DNA of 64,000 nucleotides from Taklimakanibacter deserti (GCA_003574785.1 QORU01000005.1:124001-188000), one strand, 5' to 3'. Shown: positions 17,483-28,493, numbered from the stretch's first letter. Program-made: numbers and translations. The notes: a model not told the origin generated them from the sequence alone.

Positions 17483-17943
17483 CCGACGACGCGCCAGCTG
17501 CCGTCGGCCATCTCGCAGGCCGTGCCTTCGATCAGCTCCGGCTCGCCGTCGACCCAGATCGTGTGCTCGAAATCGCGGCACATGCGGTCGTCGTCGTCGC
17601 GATAGGACCGGCGCGGCTTGAAGCGGCCGCGATGGCCGGAGCGCGGATTGTCCCAATAGGTCTCGCGTCCCGTTTCGAAGGACCGGTTGGCGGCGTAATA
17701 AGCCCGCTCGCGGTCGGTATCGTCGAGATTGCGGCCGACCGCCCCGCCGACGACGGCGCCGAGCGCCGCACCCAGAATGGTCGCCGCCGCGCGCCCCTTG
17801 CCATGGCCGATCGTATTGCCGAGAAGACCGCCCGCGACACCGCCGATGACCGCACCGCCGGTTTCCTTGGGGCCGGCATCGGCGGCACAGCCGGCCAGTA
17901 AAAGACCGGCTATAGTGACGATGGCGACAGACTTGGATTGCAT
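17479..17943 (-). CDS. glycine-zipper outer-membrane lipoprotein (17 kDa surface-antigen-like)
   Basis: This protein has 154 residues from the ATG at 17943; the frame is open upstream but the signal peptide fixes the start. The lipobox LLLAGC places the lipidated Cys near residue 17. A glycine-zipper segment follows (GGAVIGGVAGGLLGN and ATILGAALGAVVGGAVG), as in the Rickettsia 17 kDa antigen / YMGG-like family. The C-terminus is basic/acidic with CRDFEHTIWVDGEPELIEG, also conserved in this family. It likely sits in the outer membrane; function unknown. Confidence 0.82.
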   Translation of the reverse strand: MQSKSVAIVTIAGLLLAGCAADAGPKETGGAVIGGVAGGLLGNTIGHGKGRAAATILGAALGAVVGGAVGRNLDDTDRERAYYAANRSFETGRETYWDNPRSGHRGRFKPRRSYRDDDDRMCRDFEHTIWVDGEPELIEGTACEMADGSWRVVG

Positions 17944-18067
17944 TCGACTTCCCCAGCATTCTAAAGATGCCCATCCCGTTGGGCGCATATCTGCTTAGGA
18001 TTGGGCGGTGGCGGCAACAGGGGCGAAATGTGGTAAGTCTTAGGCAGAGTTGGACAAAGTTAAACAA

Positions 18068-18700
18068 ATGTCACTGAGCGATCTCCCGACCCTGATGGCG
18101 GCCCAGGGCTTTACCGAGCGTGAAGAGCCGATCTCGCTTTTCGAGGAATGGCTCAAGGATGCCGGCAAGACCGAGCCCAATGATGCCAATGCGATGGCGC
18201 TCGCCACCGTCGATGAGGAGGGCCTGCCCAATGTGCGCATGGTGCTGCTCAAAGGCGTCGATGGAAGGGGCTTCGTCTTCTACACGAATTACGAAAGCCA
18301 GAAGGGTCAGGAGCTGCTGTCGGCCCAGAAAGCGGCGCTGTGCTTCCACTGGAAATCGCTGCGCCGCCAAGTCAGGATCCGCGGGCCCGTCGAGACGGTG
18401 AGCGATGCCGAGGCCGACGCCTATTTCTCCTCGCGCCCGCGCGACAGCCGCATCGGCGCCTGGGCCTCGCAGCAGTCGCGGCCGCTGAAAGGACGTTTCG
18501 AGCTCGAGACGGCGGTCGCCATGTATGGGGCGCGCTACGCCATTGGCGAGGTGCCGCGCCCGCCCTACTGGTCGGGCTTTCGCTTGCGGCCCATCTCAAT
18601 CGAATTCTGGCATGACCGGCCCTTTCGCCTTCACGACCGCGTCGTCTTCCGCCGCGAGTCACCGGAGGGCGCCTGGACCAAAACCCGTCTCTATCCTTGA
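18068..18700 (+). CDS. pdxH: pyridoxamine 5'-phosphate oxidase
   Basis: This protein has 210 residues from ATG 18068; a TTG six codons earlier is the other possible start. FMN- and PLP-site motifs are in place: [34 protein letters not shown] and the C-terminal [17 protein letters not shown] with TRLYP at the end. It oxidises pyridoxamine or pyridoxine 5'-phosphate to PLP with oxygen, serving the many PLP enzymes of this window. The SDR gene follows after nine bases, as in many alphaproteobacteria. Confidence 0.95.
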   Translation: MSLSDLPTLMAAQGFTEREEPISLFEEWLKDAGKTEPNDANAMALATVDEEGLPNVRMVLLKGVDGRGFVFYTNYESQKGQELLSAQKAALCFHWKSLRRQVRIRGPVETVSDAEADAYFSSRPRDSRIGAWASQQSRPLKGRFELETAVAMYGARYAIGEVPRPPYWSGFRLRPISIEFWHDRPFRLHDRVVFRRESPEGAWTKTRLYP

Positions 18701-18709
18701 GCAGGACGC

Positions 18710-19465
18710 ATGACGACGCCCCCTGACAATGAACGCAAGACCTTGATCCTGACCGGCGCGTCGCGCGGCATCGGCCATGCGACGGCGAAACGCTTCTCGA
18801 CCGCCGGCTGGCGGGCGATCACCGTGTCGCGCCATCCCTTCCCGGAAGACTGTCCCTGGGATGCGGGGCCTGAGGATCATATCCAGGTCGATCTCGCCGA
18901 TCCGCAAGCGCTGGCCGAAGCCATTCTCCAGATGAAGGAGCGTCTGAAGGCGCAAGGCTCGCGCCTCCACGCCCTCATCAACAACGCGGCCATCTCGCCG
19001 AAGAAGCCGGGCGGCGCCCGGCTGAACTCCATCGAGACGGACGAGGAGGACTGGAAGACCGTCTTCCAGGTCAATTTCTACGCGCCGATCATGCTGGCGC
19101 GGGGCTTGATCGATGAATTGGCGCGCGCCAAGGGAGCGGTCGTCAATGTCACCTCGATCGCGGGCTCGCGCGTCCATCCTTTCGCCGGTGCGGCCTATGC
19201 GACATCGAAGGCAGCGCTTGCCGCGCTCACGCGCGAGATGGCCGGCGATTTCGGTCCCTTCGGCGTGCGCGTCAACGCCATCTCGCCGGGCGAGATCGAA
19301 ACCTCGATCCTCTCGCCCGGCACCGAGAAGATCGTGGCGCAGATCCCGCTGCATCGCCTGGGCCAGCCCGAGGAAGTGGCGAAGTCGATCTATTTCCTGT
19401 GCACCGACGCGTCGAGCTATGTGACGGGCGCCGAGCTTCACATCAATGGCGGCCAGCATGTCTAA
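18710..19465 (+). CDS. short-chain dehydrogenase/reductase
   Basis: This protein has 251 residues. The NAD(P) motif TGASRGIGHAT (about 14-24), the NNA strand (ALINNAAI), the catalytic Ser in TSIAGS and YATSK (Tyr-x-x-x-Lys) are all visible. The C-terminal ASSYVTGAELHINGGQHV is the classical SDR end. It overlaps the downstream transsulfuration gene by eight bases and follows pdxH closely, so the three are probably co-transcribed. The substrate is unknown. Confidence 0.9.
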   Translation: MTTPPDNERKTLILTGASRGIGHATAKRFSTAGWRAITVSRHPFPEDCPWDAGPEDHIQVDLADPQALAEAILQMKERLKAQGSRLHALINNAAISPKKPGGARLNSIETDEEDWKTVFQVNFYAPIMLARGLIDELARAKGAVVNVTSIAGSRVHPFAGAAYATSKAALAALTREMAGDFGPFGVRVNAISPGEIETSILSPGTEKIVAQIPLHRLGQPEEVAKSIYFLCTDASSYVTGAELHINGGQHV

Positions 19466-20597
19466 TTCCAAGCTCCGGCCGGAGACGGTCGCAGCGCACT
19501 CGCTCAAGGCCATTGACGAAGCGACGGGCGCGATCACACCACCGCTCCACATGTCGTCGACCTATGCGCGCGACGAGAGCTACACGCCCAAGCTCAAGGA
19601 AAACTACATCCGCGGCGGCAGCCCCACTTTGTGGCATGCCGAAGAGGCGCTCGCGGCCCTCGAGCAAGGCGAGGCGGCATTGCTTTTTGCGTCCGGCATG
19701 GCGGCGATCACCACCTTGCTCGAGACCGTGCCCATGGGCGGCCATGTCGCCGCCCCCGATGTCATGTATTACGGCACGCGCGACTGGCTGAAGCGGCTCG
19801 AAGCCAAGGGACGCATCGCGCTCACTCTGTTCGATCCCACCGACGCATCCGCCATTGCGGGCGCAATCCGCAAGGGCAAGACCAATCTCGTCTGGATCGA
19901 GACGCCGCTCAATCCGACCTGGGACGTGATCGACATCGCCAAGACCGCGAAACTCGCCCATGACGCTGGCGCCATCCTCGCCGTCGATGCGACGGCGAGT
20001 GCGGCCGTCACCACCAGGCCCCTGATGCTCGGCGCCGACATCGTCTTTCATTCGGCGACGAAATATCTCAACGGTCATTCCGATGTGCTTGCCGGCGTGC
20101 TCATCACCAGGCAGGTGAATGCCCGCTGGGAAGAGATCGAGCTGTTGCGCACCAAGATCGGGGCGCCGCTGGCGCCTTTCGAGGCCTGGCTGCTCATTCG
20201 CGGCCTGCGCACGCTCTTCGTGCGCTATCGCCAGGCTTCCGCCAATGCGCTCAGCCTAGCGCAGCATTTCGAGAAGCATCCGAGGATCGAGCGGGTTCTC
20301 TATCCGGGCCTTGCGTCGCATAGAGGCCACGACATAGCCCTTCGGCAGATGACCGACGGCTTCGGCGGCATGCTCTCGCTTCTGGTCAAGGGCGGAGCCG
20401 CCGATGCGGTCAAGGTGTGCACGCGCCTCAAGGTCATCCTGCCGGCGACCTCGCTCGGCGGGGTGGAGAGCCTGGCCGAGCACAGGAAGACGGTGGAGGG
20501 ACCGACGAGCCCGGTGCCCGACAACCTCATCCGGCTCTCCATCGGCATCGAGCATGCCGACGACCTCATAGCAGACATCGAGCAGGCGCTGGGCTGA
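19458..20597 (+). CDS. metC: trans-sulfuration PLP enzyme, cystathionine beta-lyase-like
   Basis: This protein has 379 residues from ATG 19458; an ATG at 19446 is an alternative. It belongs to the Cys/Met metabolism PLP family: GEAALLFASGMAAITTLL, VDATASAAV with the PLP-ring Asp, the Schiff-base lysine in HSATKYLNGHSDVLAG, and near the end ATSLGGVESLAEH and LIRLSIGIEHADDLI. The TSLGGVESL form and overall length fit cystathionine beta-lyases (cystathionine to homocysteine, pyruvate and ammonia), but gamma-lyase or synthase activity is not excluded. Confidence 0.85.
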   Translation: MSNSKLRPETVAAHSLKAIDEATGAITPPLHMSSTYARDESYTPKLKENYIRGGSPTLWHAEEALAALEQGEAALLFASGMAAITTLLETVPMGGHVAAPDVMYYGTRDWLKRLEAKGRIALTLFDPTDASAIAGAIRKGKTNLVWIETPLNPTWDVIDIAKTAKLAHDAGAILAVDATASAAVTTRPLMLGADIVFHSATKYLNGHSDVLAGVLITRQVNARWEEIELLRTKIGAPLAPFEAWLLIRGLRTLFVRYRQASANALSLAQHFEKHPRIERVLYPGLASHRGHDIALRQMTDGFGGMLSLLVKGGAADAVKVCTRLKVILPATSLGGVESLAEHRKTVEGPTSPVPDNLIRLSIGIEHADDLIADIEQALG

Positions 20598-20668
20598 CGC
20601 TGCCCTCGCCTATACCCCCACTGGTAACCTTTATCTCCCCTCCCCATATGCTTTGGCGGAGAACTCTC

Positions 20669-21652
20669 ATGCTCGATCTCGATGGACAGGGCCAGGCCCT
20701 GCCGGAGGTCACCCCTCAGGTGACCGACGGCGAATTGCTCGATGCTTATTCAACGGCGGTGATCGGTGCGGTCGACAAGGCCGGGCCGTCCGTCGTCCAT
20801 ATTGCCGTGAAGAACGGTCAGGGCCGCCAGGGCGGCGGCTCGGGCTTCGTCGTGTCTTCCGACGGCCTCATCTTCACCAACAGCCATGTCGTCTCGGGCG
20901 CCAAGACCATCATGGTCGGCACCGCCGACGGCCATCGCGCCGCCGCGCGCATCATCGGCGAGGATCCCGACAGCGATATCGCCGTGATCCGCACCGACGA
21001 GAATCTCGCCGCGGCGCCGCTGATCCTGCATGATTCCAAGGCGATCAAGCGCGGCCAGCTCGCCATCGCCATCGGCAACCCGCTGGGCTTCGAGCAGACG
21101 GTGACGACCGGCGTCATCAGCGCCATCGGCCGTTCCTTGCGGGCCTCGACCGGCCGCCTGATCGACGACGTGATCCAGACCGATGCGGCGCTCAATCCCG
21201 GCAATTCCGGCGGTCCGCTGGTCGATTCGAGAGGCCGCGTCATCGGCGTCAACACCGCCGTCATCCTGGGCGCCCAGGGCATCTGCTTCTCGGTCGCCAG
21301 CAACACGGCACTCTATGTGCTGAGCCAGATTCTGCAGCATGGCCGCGTGCGCCGCGCCGCGATCGGCGTCGAGGGCCAGCAGAGCGTGGTGCCGCGCCAC
21401 ATCGCGCGCCATGCCGGCGTCACCCAGGAGATGGGTGTCAGGGTAATGAAGGTGGTCGACAAGAGTCCCGCCGATGACGGCGGCATCAAGTCGGGCGATC
21501 TCATCATCGCCATCGACGGCCATGCCGTCTCAGGCGTCGACGATCTGTTGCGGCTCCTCAATCATGAGCGCGTCGGCCACGAAACGCGTGTCACGGTGCT
21601 GCGCCGCGGCGAATTGCGCGAGCGCTTCATCGTGCCGGTGGAACGGCGCTAA
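20669..21652 (+). CDS. HtrA/DegP-like trypsin-fold serine protease with one PDZ domain
   Basis: This protein has 327 residues from ATG 20669 (GGAG eight bases upstream). The catalytic triad is readable: His in IFTNSHVV, Asp in DSDIAVI, Ser in NPGNSGGPLV. A single PDZ domain follows (SPADDGGIKSGDLIIAIDG). No signal peptide or N-terminal membrane helix can be seen; the sequence begins with an acidic, soluble stretch. This is odd for HtrA proteins, which normally work in the periplasm, so it may be cytosolic or the true start may be missed. It lies 71 bases after metC. Confidence 0.85.
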   Translation: MLDLDGQGQALPEVTPQVTDGELLDAYSTAVIGAVDKAGPSVVHIAVKNGQGRQGGGSGFVVSSDGLIFTNSHVVSGAKTIMVGTADGHRAAARIIGEDPDSDIAVIRTDENLAAAPLILHDSKAIKRGQLAIAIGNPLGFEQTVTTGVISAIGRSLRASTGRLIDDVIQTDAALNPGNSGGPLVDSRGRVIGVNTAVILGAQGICFSVASNTALYVLSQILQHGRVRRAAIGVEGQQSVVPRHIARHAGVTQEMGVRVMKVVDKSPADDGGIKSGDLIIAIDGHAVSGVDDLLRLLNHERVGHETRVTVLRRGELRERFIVPVERR

Positions 21653-21660
21653 AGCCGCCT

Positions 21661-22146
21661 TCACCGGGCCTTGCCATATCGCCGGCGATACAGTTCGCGC
21701 ACCTCGTCCTCGACTTCCGGCACCGGCCCCTCGACCTTTACCTTGGGAGCGATCTCCGCGATCGGTAGTTGCCGGACGGCGAAGTCATCGCTGATGCCGA
21801 GATCCGCCAGCCAGTCGATGAACTGGCGCGAGGACACCGCATAGACGATACGGCCGAGCCCCACCAAACCATGCGCCGCCGCGCACATCGGGCAATGCTC
21901 CCCCGATGTGTAAACGGTGGCCCTGGCACGTTCGGCCGGCGTCATGTGCTCACCGGCCCAGCGCGCCAGGTCGAACTCGGGATGCCGCGTTGCATCACCG
22001 CCCGACGTGCGATTACGGTCTTCAGCGAGGACCTTGCCATCTCCTGAGACAAGCACGGAACCGAAAGGCGCATCACCCGCTTCCAGCGCCTCGCGCGCCA
22101 GCTCGACGGCCCGGCGGATATGCTTGAGATCGGTCGCATCCGTCAT
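21661..22146 (-). CDS. nucleoside/guanine deaminase family (CDA fold)
   Basis: This protein has 161 residues from the ATG at 22146, which overlaps the upstream TGA as TGATG. Zinc-site motifs of the cytidine-deaminase superfamily are present in modified form: HPEF in place of HAE, and SGEHCPMCAAAH providing the two Cys ligands. Substrate-side GDAPFGSVLVS is typical. Closest in style are guanine deaminase / TadA relatives, but with HPE for HAE it is not a plain tRNA deaminase. It probably deaminates a purine or related base. Confidence 0.78.
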   Translation of the reverse strand: MTDATDLKHIRRAVELAREALEAGDAPFGSVLVSGDGKVLAEDRNRTSGGDATRHPEFDLARWAGEHMTPAERARATVYTSGEHCPMCAAAHGLVGLGRIVYAVSSRQFIDWLADLGISDDFAVRQLPIAEIAPKVKVEGPVPEVEDEVRELYRRRYGKAR

Positions 22147-22772
22147 CAATAAAGTCCGGTCTTGTACTCTTCCTGGATCTCCGCTTCGACCTTGTCGGAT
22201 TCCTGGTGATCCACTTCGCAGGCGCGCGCCTGCTCCATCACCATGTGGGCGAGGCCGGGCAGGAAGCCGCGATCCACATGCGCGCTCTGATCCCACAATT
22301 TCGAGCGCCGGAACGCCTTGGCGCAGTGGAAGAACACCTCTTCCACTTTCACCTTGATGCCGAGCCTGGGCGGGCGGCCATTGACGGCGGCGGGGGCGAG
22401 CTCCGCCGGATCGTCGATGATCTCCGCCTTGCCGTTGACCCTCAGCGTGTCGTCGATGCCCGGGATGAGGAACAGGATGCCGACTTGCGGATTGGCGATG
22501 ATGTTCTGCATCGTGTCGACCCGGTTGTTGCCGGGCCGGTCCGGGATGATGAGCGTATGGTCGTCGACGATGCGCACGAAGCCCGGCGGGTCGCCGCGCG
22601 GCGAGACATCGGCATGGCCATGCTCGTCGGCCGTGCCGATGCACAGGAAGGGCGAGCGCTCGATATAGGTCCTGGCATATTTGTCGAGCCGGGTGAGGGT
22701 CTTCTTGGCGGCGAGCTCGCCCACCGCGCCCATTTTCGACCTGAGAACGCTCTTCTCCTCGATCCGGCTCAT
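22146..22772 (-). CDS. PPOX-class FMN-binding flavoprotein
   Basis: This protein has 208 residues. The split-barrel fold of pyridoxamine-oxidase-like proteins is indicated by SPFLCIGTADEHGHADVSPRG-type sequence, followed by IPDRPGNNRVDTMQNI and VGILFLIPG. These match the MSMEG_1061-like subfamily, whose members bind FMN or F420 and reduce small molecules. Its stop overlaps the start of the deaminase gene, so they are coupled. Substrate unknown. Confidence 0.8.
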   Translation of the reverse strand: MSRIEEKSVLRSKMGAVGELAAKKTLTRLDKYARTYIERSPFLCIGTADEHGHADVSPRGDPPGFVRIVDDHTLIIPDRPGNNRVDTMQNIIANPQVGILFLIPGIDDTLRVNGKAEIIDDPAELAPAAVNGRPPRLGIKVKVEEVFFHCAKAFRRSKLWDQSAHVDRGFLPGLAHMVMEQARACEVDHQESDKVEAEIQEEYKTGLY

Positions 22773-22796
22773 GCCGCTCCCCTCTCATTATTTGGA

Positions 22797-22840
22797 GCGT
22801 TTCCTTATCGCCAAAGTCGAGCAACTTTGGCGCGAAACGC
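22797..22840. repeat. palindrome, copy A of the CGCCAAAGT family; possible terminator
   Basis: The outer arms GCGTTTC and GAAACGC, with inner arms CGCCAAAGT (22809-22817) and ACTTTGGCG (22824-22832), enclose a six-base loop. It ends two bases before the stop codon of the aminotransferase on the minus strand. It shares CTTATCGCCAAAGT and the ACTTTGGCG arm with copy B at 24311-24357. Confidence 0.75.
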
Positions 22841-22841
22841 C

Positions 22842-24224
22842 CTAGTTGCGCAGATTCTCCTTGAGCACGCGCTCTTCCAGGATGCGCAGGCCCTTGCCGA
22901 CGATATCGAACATCTCGTTGATCTCGTCTTCGCGGATGATGAGCGGCGGGCAGAAAGCGATCGAATCGCCCATCGGGCGCACGATCAGCCCGTTCTCCTG
23001 CAGGATATCGGCGGCGATGGCGCCGACGCCCTTCTTCGGGTCGAAGGGGCGCTTGGTCTTCTTGTCGGCGACGAGCTCGATGGCGCCGATGAGGCCCTTG
23101 GCGCGGACCTCGCCGACCAGCGGATGGTCGGCGAACTGGCCGATGCGCTTCTCGAAGGTGGGCGCCACCTTGCGCACATGCTCGACGGTCTTGTCACGCT
23201 CATAGATCTCGATCGTCTTGAGCGCCACGGCGCACCCGACCGGATGCGCCGTATAGGTGAAGCCATGGCCGAAGGTGCCGATCTTGCGGCTCTCATCGAG
23301 CATCGCCTGATAGAGCTCTTCCTCGATGGTGATGGCGCCCATCGGGAAATAGGCCGAGGTGATGGCCTTGGCCATCGAGATCGATGTCGGCTTGAAGCCC
23401 ATGGTGGTGGTGCCGAACCAGTTGCCGGTGCGCCCGAAGCCGCAGATCACCTCATCGCCGATGATGCGCACGTCGTATTTGGCGAGCACCTCGTTGATCT
23501 TCGGGAAATAGCTCTCAGGCGGAATGATGACGCCGCCCGCACCCATGATCGGCTCGGCGATGAAGGCCGCGACCGTGTCCGGCCCTTCCTTCTGGATCAG
23601 CTCGTCGAGGTTCTGCGCCATGCGCTCGGCGAATTGCTCGTCGCTCTCGCCCGCCTCCGCGAAGCGGTAATAATGCGGGCATGAGGTGTGAATGATATTG
23701 GCGATCGGCAGATCGAAGTCGCTGTGCACCCAGGGCAGCCCGGTGAGCGAGGCCGAGGCGATGGTGACGCCGTGATAGGCGCGCTGGCGCGAGATGATCT
23801 TCTTCTTTTTCGGCCGCCCCTTGGCATTGTTCATATACCAGGTGAGCTTGATCTGCATGTCGTTGGCTTCCGAGCCCGAGCCGCCGAACAGCACTTTCGA
23901 GGCGGGGCAGGGAGCGATCTCTTTCAGCTTCTCGGACAGCTCGATTGCCGCATCATGCGACTTGCCGGAAAAAACCGAGGTATAGGAGAGCTTGCGCATG
24001 GATTGCGCCGCCGCCTCGACCAGTTCCTCATTGCCGTAGCCGAGCGACGTGCACCACAATCCGGCGAGGCCCTCGATATAGCGCTTGCCCGTATCGTCAT
24101 AGAGATAGATGCCGCGCCCCTCATTGAGAATGAGAGGACCGGTCTCACGGTGGCGGGCGAGGTTGGTATAGGGATGGATAACCGTCTCGATATCGCGGAC
24201 GGCCATATTCGACAGACGAGGCAT
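22842..24224 (-). CDS. class III aminotransferase (omega-amino acid / polyamine:pyruvate type)
   Basis: This protein has 460 residues. GSGSEANDMQIKLTWYMNN and RQRAYHGVTIASASLTG build the cofactor site; the Asp and Arg of IIGDEVICGFGRTGNW follow, and the PLP lysine is in SMAKAITSAYFPMGA. HPYTNLARHRE near the start is common to the putrescine/beta-alanine:pyruvate group (SpuC-like). It would move an omega-amino group to pyruvate. It stands alone on the minus strand, bounded on both sides by related palindromes. Confidence 0.87.
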   Translation of the reverse strand: MPRLSNMAVRDIETVIHPYTNLARHRETGPLILNEGRGIYLYDDTGKRYIEGLAGLWCTSLGYGNEELVEAAAQSMRKLSYTSVFSGKSHDAAIELSEKLKEIAPCPASKVLFGGSGSEANDMQIKLTWYMNNAKGRPKKKKIISRQRAYHGVTIASASLTGLPWVHSDFDLPIANIIHTSCPHYYRFAEAGESDEQFAERMAQNLDELIQKEGPDTVAAFIAEPIMGAGGVIIPPESYFPKINEVLAKYDVRIIGDEVICGFGRTGNWFGTTTMGFKPTSISMAKAITSAYFPMGAITIEEELYQAMLDESRKIGTFGHGFTYTAHPVGCAVALKTIEIYERDKTVEHVRKVAPTFEKRIGQFADHPLVGEVRAKGLIGAIELVADKKTKRPFDPKKGVGAIAADILQENGLIVRPMGDSIAFCPPLIIREDEINEMFDIVGKGLRILEERVLKENLRN

Positions 24225-24254
24225 GGGAATCCTTGCTTAAGTGGGCGCACCGCA

Positions 24255-24298
24255 GCGCGCTTCCCCGCGAGATGAAATCATCTCGCCGGGAAGCGCGC
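24255..24298. repeat. long imperfect palindrome upstream of the aminotransferase
   Basis: The arms at 24255-24275 and 24278-24298 pair over 21 positions with one mismatch, around a two-base loop. The outer part is GCGCGCTTCCC and the inner part GCGAGATGA. It lies between acs and the aminotransferase start and directly precedes copy B of the CGCCAAAGT repeat. Confidence 0.75.
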
Positions 24299-24310
24299 CA
24301 ATTGATGTTC

Positions 24311-24357
24311 GAGCAAATCCTTATCGCCAAAGTCTTCAACTTTGGCGGGATTTGCTC
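24311..24357. repeat. palindrome, copy B of the CGCCAAAGT family
   Basis: The outer arms GAGCAAATC (24311-24319) and GATTTGCTC (24349-24357) and the inner arms CGCCAAAGT (24325-24333) and ACTTTGGCG (24339-24347) surround a five-base loop. It has the same inner stem and CTTAT spacer as copy A at 22797, but different outer arms. Confidence 0.78.
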
Positions 24358-24414
24358 TAGGCGCCGCACTCTGCCACGCCCACCCCTCGCTCGGCAATGG
24401 GACGGCTATCCGGT

Positions 24415-26358
<1,944 letters not shown>

Positions 26359-26550
26359 AAGCAAAAATCCTCCCTCTCATGCCGCGTCTGGGCCGTTACT
26401 ATCGGCGCTCAGTCTTATCCTTGCAATCCGCCAACTGTCTAAGAAAGTCAACCAGAAGAGGCATGCGAAGGGGGCGCTTCAGATAGTGAACCCGGTCGCG
26501 CTCATCCGCCCTGGATTGACCAATTAGAAGTCCCCGTGATCTAAGGCCGC

Positions 26551-27426
26551 ATGCCCGTCCATCTCCTTTGGTTCATCACCCTCGGCTGCTTCTGGGGTCT
26601 CACCCCCTCGCTCTATAAGCTCATGGGCGAGCACGGCCTGCCGATCACCCATATCATCGTCTATACCGGACTGATCGTCGGCGTGGCGCTTGCCCTCGTG
26701 CCTCTGGCCAGGGGCCGGCTGGTGATGAACCGGGGCGTCATGCTCTATGGCCTGGGCTGCGCCGCCCTGCTCAACGTCCCCTTCGCCATGAGCCTGTTCT
26801 TCTCGCGCCATGTCGCCGCCACCGAATATGCGCTCATCGTCTCGACCGCCCCCTTCTGGAATTACCTTCTGGCGCTCGCCACCGGGCGCGAGATCGCCCA
26901 TCCGCGCCGGATCGGCGGTCTCATGGTGGGCTTCCTGTCCAGCGCCGTGCTCATTTTGTCGCGCGGCGAGACGGTTGGAAGCGGCATCTCGCTGTGGGTC
27001 CTGGCCGCCTTTGCCGTGCCCATCGTCTATAGCGCCTATAACTGGTTCGCCGCCGCCTATTGGCCGAAGAACGCCGACATCATGACCGTGGGTGCGGCCG
27101 AATCGGTGTTTTCCGGCCTGCTGGCCATCCCCTTCATGCTGATCCTGGCGCCGCCCTGGAGCGAGGCCAGCCCTCAGCTTTCCGCCTACTGGACGGCGGG
27201 GCTTGCCTCGCTCCTGTGGATCGTCGAGCGCATCGCCTTCTTCGCCCTCATTCGCGAGAAGGGCGCCTTCTACACGATCCAGGCCATCTATGTGTCGACC
27301 CCGGCCGCGGTGCTTTGGGCGATCTTCATCTTCGGCATGCCGGCCGATCCGTGGATCTGGGTCAGCCTCGCCATCCTGATGGTCGCTCTGTGGCTCAACA
27401 ACAGCCGCAGGCGCGTGCTGAACTAG
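26551..27426 (+). CDS. EamA/DMT superfamily transporter
   Basis: This protein has 291 residues and about ten hydrophobic segments in two five-helix halves, as in drug/metabolite transporters. The opening LLWFITLGCFWGLTPSLYKLM and the end LAILMVALWLNN are family-like. It probably exports a metabolite or amino acid across the inner membrane; the substrate cannot be inferred. Its 3' end overlaps the end of the convergent GFA gene by four bases. Confidence 0.85.
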   Translation: MPVHLLWFITLGCFWGLTPSLYKLMGEHGLPITHIIVYTGLIVGVALALVPLARGRLVMNRGVMLYGLGCAALLNVPFAMSLFFSRHVAATEYALIVSTAPFWNYLLALATGREIAHPRRIGGLMVGFLSSAVLILSRGETVGSGISLWVLAAFAVPIVYSAYNWFAAAYWPKNADIMTVGAAESVFSGLLAIPFMLILAPPWSEASPQLSAYWTAGLASLLWIVERIAFFALIREKGAFYTIQAIYVSTPAAVLWAIFIFGMPADPWIWVSLAILMVALWLNNSRRRVLN

Positions 27427-27824
27427 GCGCCGCCGTCCTCGAAGCGGCTGGTGGCGTCACGGTCGCGGTCGTATCGGCGCGCGAGCGGAAACGGCGGCAG
27501 CCAGGATTCGCGACGGATGATCCAGCTTTCATAGGTTGGCATCAGCTGGTCAGGGGCATCGAGCGATCCCAGGTTCACTTCGATTTCGTCTCCGGTGCGC
27601 GCGAAGACCGACGAGCCGCAGCGCGGACAGAAAAACCGCCCGGCATAGTCGCGCGTCTCGCCCGCGATCGTCACCGCATCCTGAGGGAATATGGCTGAAG
27701 CGTGAAAAAGCGCCCCATGATGCTTGCGGCAGTCGAGACAGTGACAAAGGCCGACCCGATAGGGGCGTCCCGACGCCACCATTCGGACATTGCCGCACAA
27801 GCAACCGCCGGTGAATCGGTCCAT
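27423..27824 (-). CDS. GFA-family zinc protein (CENP-V/Gfa fold)
   Basis: This protein has 133 residues. The Cys pattern of the glutathione-dependent formaldehyde-activating family is complete: GGCLCGNV, HCLDCRKHHGA and FFCPRCGSSVFAR. It binds structural and labile zinc. Despite the name, most members have no proven formaldehyde role. It faces the DMT transporter and lies upstream of the methyltransferase at 27842 on the opposite side. Confidence 0.9.
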   Translation of the reverse strand: MDRFTGGCLCGNVRMVASGRPYRVGLCHCLDCRKHHGALFHASAIFPQDAVTIAGETRDYAGRFFCPRCGSSVFARTGDEIEVNLGSLDAPDQLMPTYESWIIRRESWLPPFPLARRYDRDRDATSRFEDGGA

Positions 27825-27841
27825 GTCGCGCCTCCTTTAAA

Positions 27842-28492
27842 CTAGATCCGCCACACCGATGTACGCTTGATCTCCGAGTCCTCGAGCTCGCGTGTCACCG
27901 GCACATTATAGTCGACGACATGCAACAACGCCGATTTCGGCAAATAGCTGCGGCCGGGATCGCCGATCAGTATGTCGGCGCCACCCGCTTTGGCCGCGAT
28001 GAGCCAAGTGTGAACACGCTCGGCCAAGGCCTTCTCGTAGAAGAGATCGCCGACCAGGACGACATCGAAGTCGTGCGGGGCGTCCTGAAGCAGGTCCTCG
28101 TCACCGATATCGATCGCAACGCCGTTCGCTTGCGCATTGAGGCGCGCCGCCGCACAGGCGAAGCGGTCGATATCGGCGGCGAGCACCGATCTGGCGCCCG
28201 CTTTCTTCGCGGCGATGGCGACAAGCCCCGAGCCGGTCGCGAGATCGAGCACGCTCTTGGCATTCACCAGATGCGGATGATCGAGCACGTAACGCGACAG
28301 CGCCTGGCCACCTGCCCAAGCGAAGGCCCAGAAAGGCGGCGGCAGGCCAATCTCGCCCAGTTCCTCTTCGGTCTTCTGCCAGATCGGCACCGCCTCATGC
28401 GCCAGATGCAGCAGGACCTCGGGCACCAAGGGCGGCGCCAGGATCGTGGTATTCTGCCGGATGAAATCCGGATGATCGACGAGCTTCAGCAC
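27842..28492 (-). CDS. protein lysine methyltransferase-like SAM enzyme
   Basis: This protein has 216 residues. Its motifs LPPPFWAFAWAGGQALSRY and KSVLDLATGSGLVAIAAKKAG, followed by DVVLVGDLFYEKALAER, match the METTL20/NNMT-like group that methylates lysines of electron-transfer flavoprotein beta and others. The assignment of substrate is inference. It lies one base from the EVE gene on the same strand, within the EVE-YciI-gpsA-tsaD run. Confidence 0.78.
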   Translation of the reverse strand: MLKLVDHPDFIRQNTTILAPPLVPEVLLHLAHEAVPIWQKTEEELGEIGLPPPFWAFAWAGGQALSRYVLDHPHLVNAKSVLDLATGSGLVAIAAKKAGARSVLAADIDRFACAAARLNAQANGVAIDIGDEDLLQDAPHDFDVVLVGDLFYEKALAERVHTWLIAAKAGGADILIGDPGRSYLPKSALLHVVDYNVPVTRELEDSEIKRTSVWRI

Positions 28493-28493
28493 A

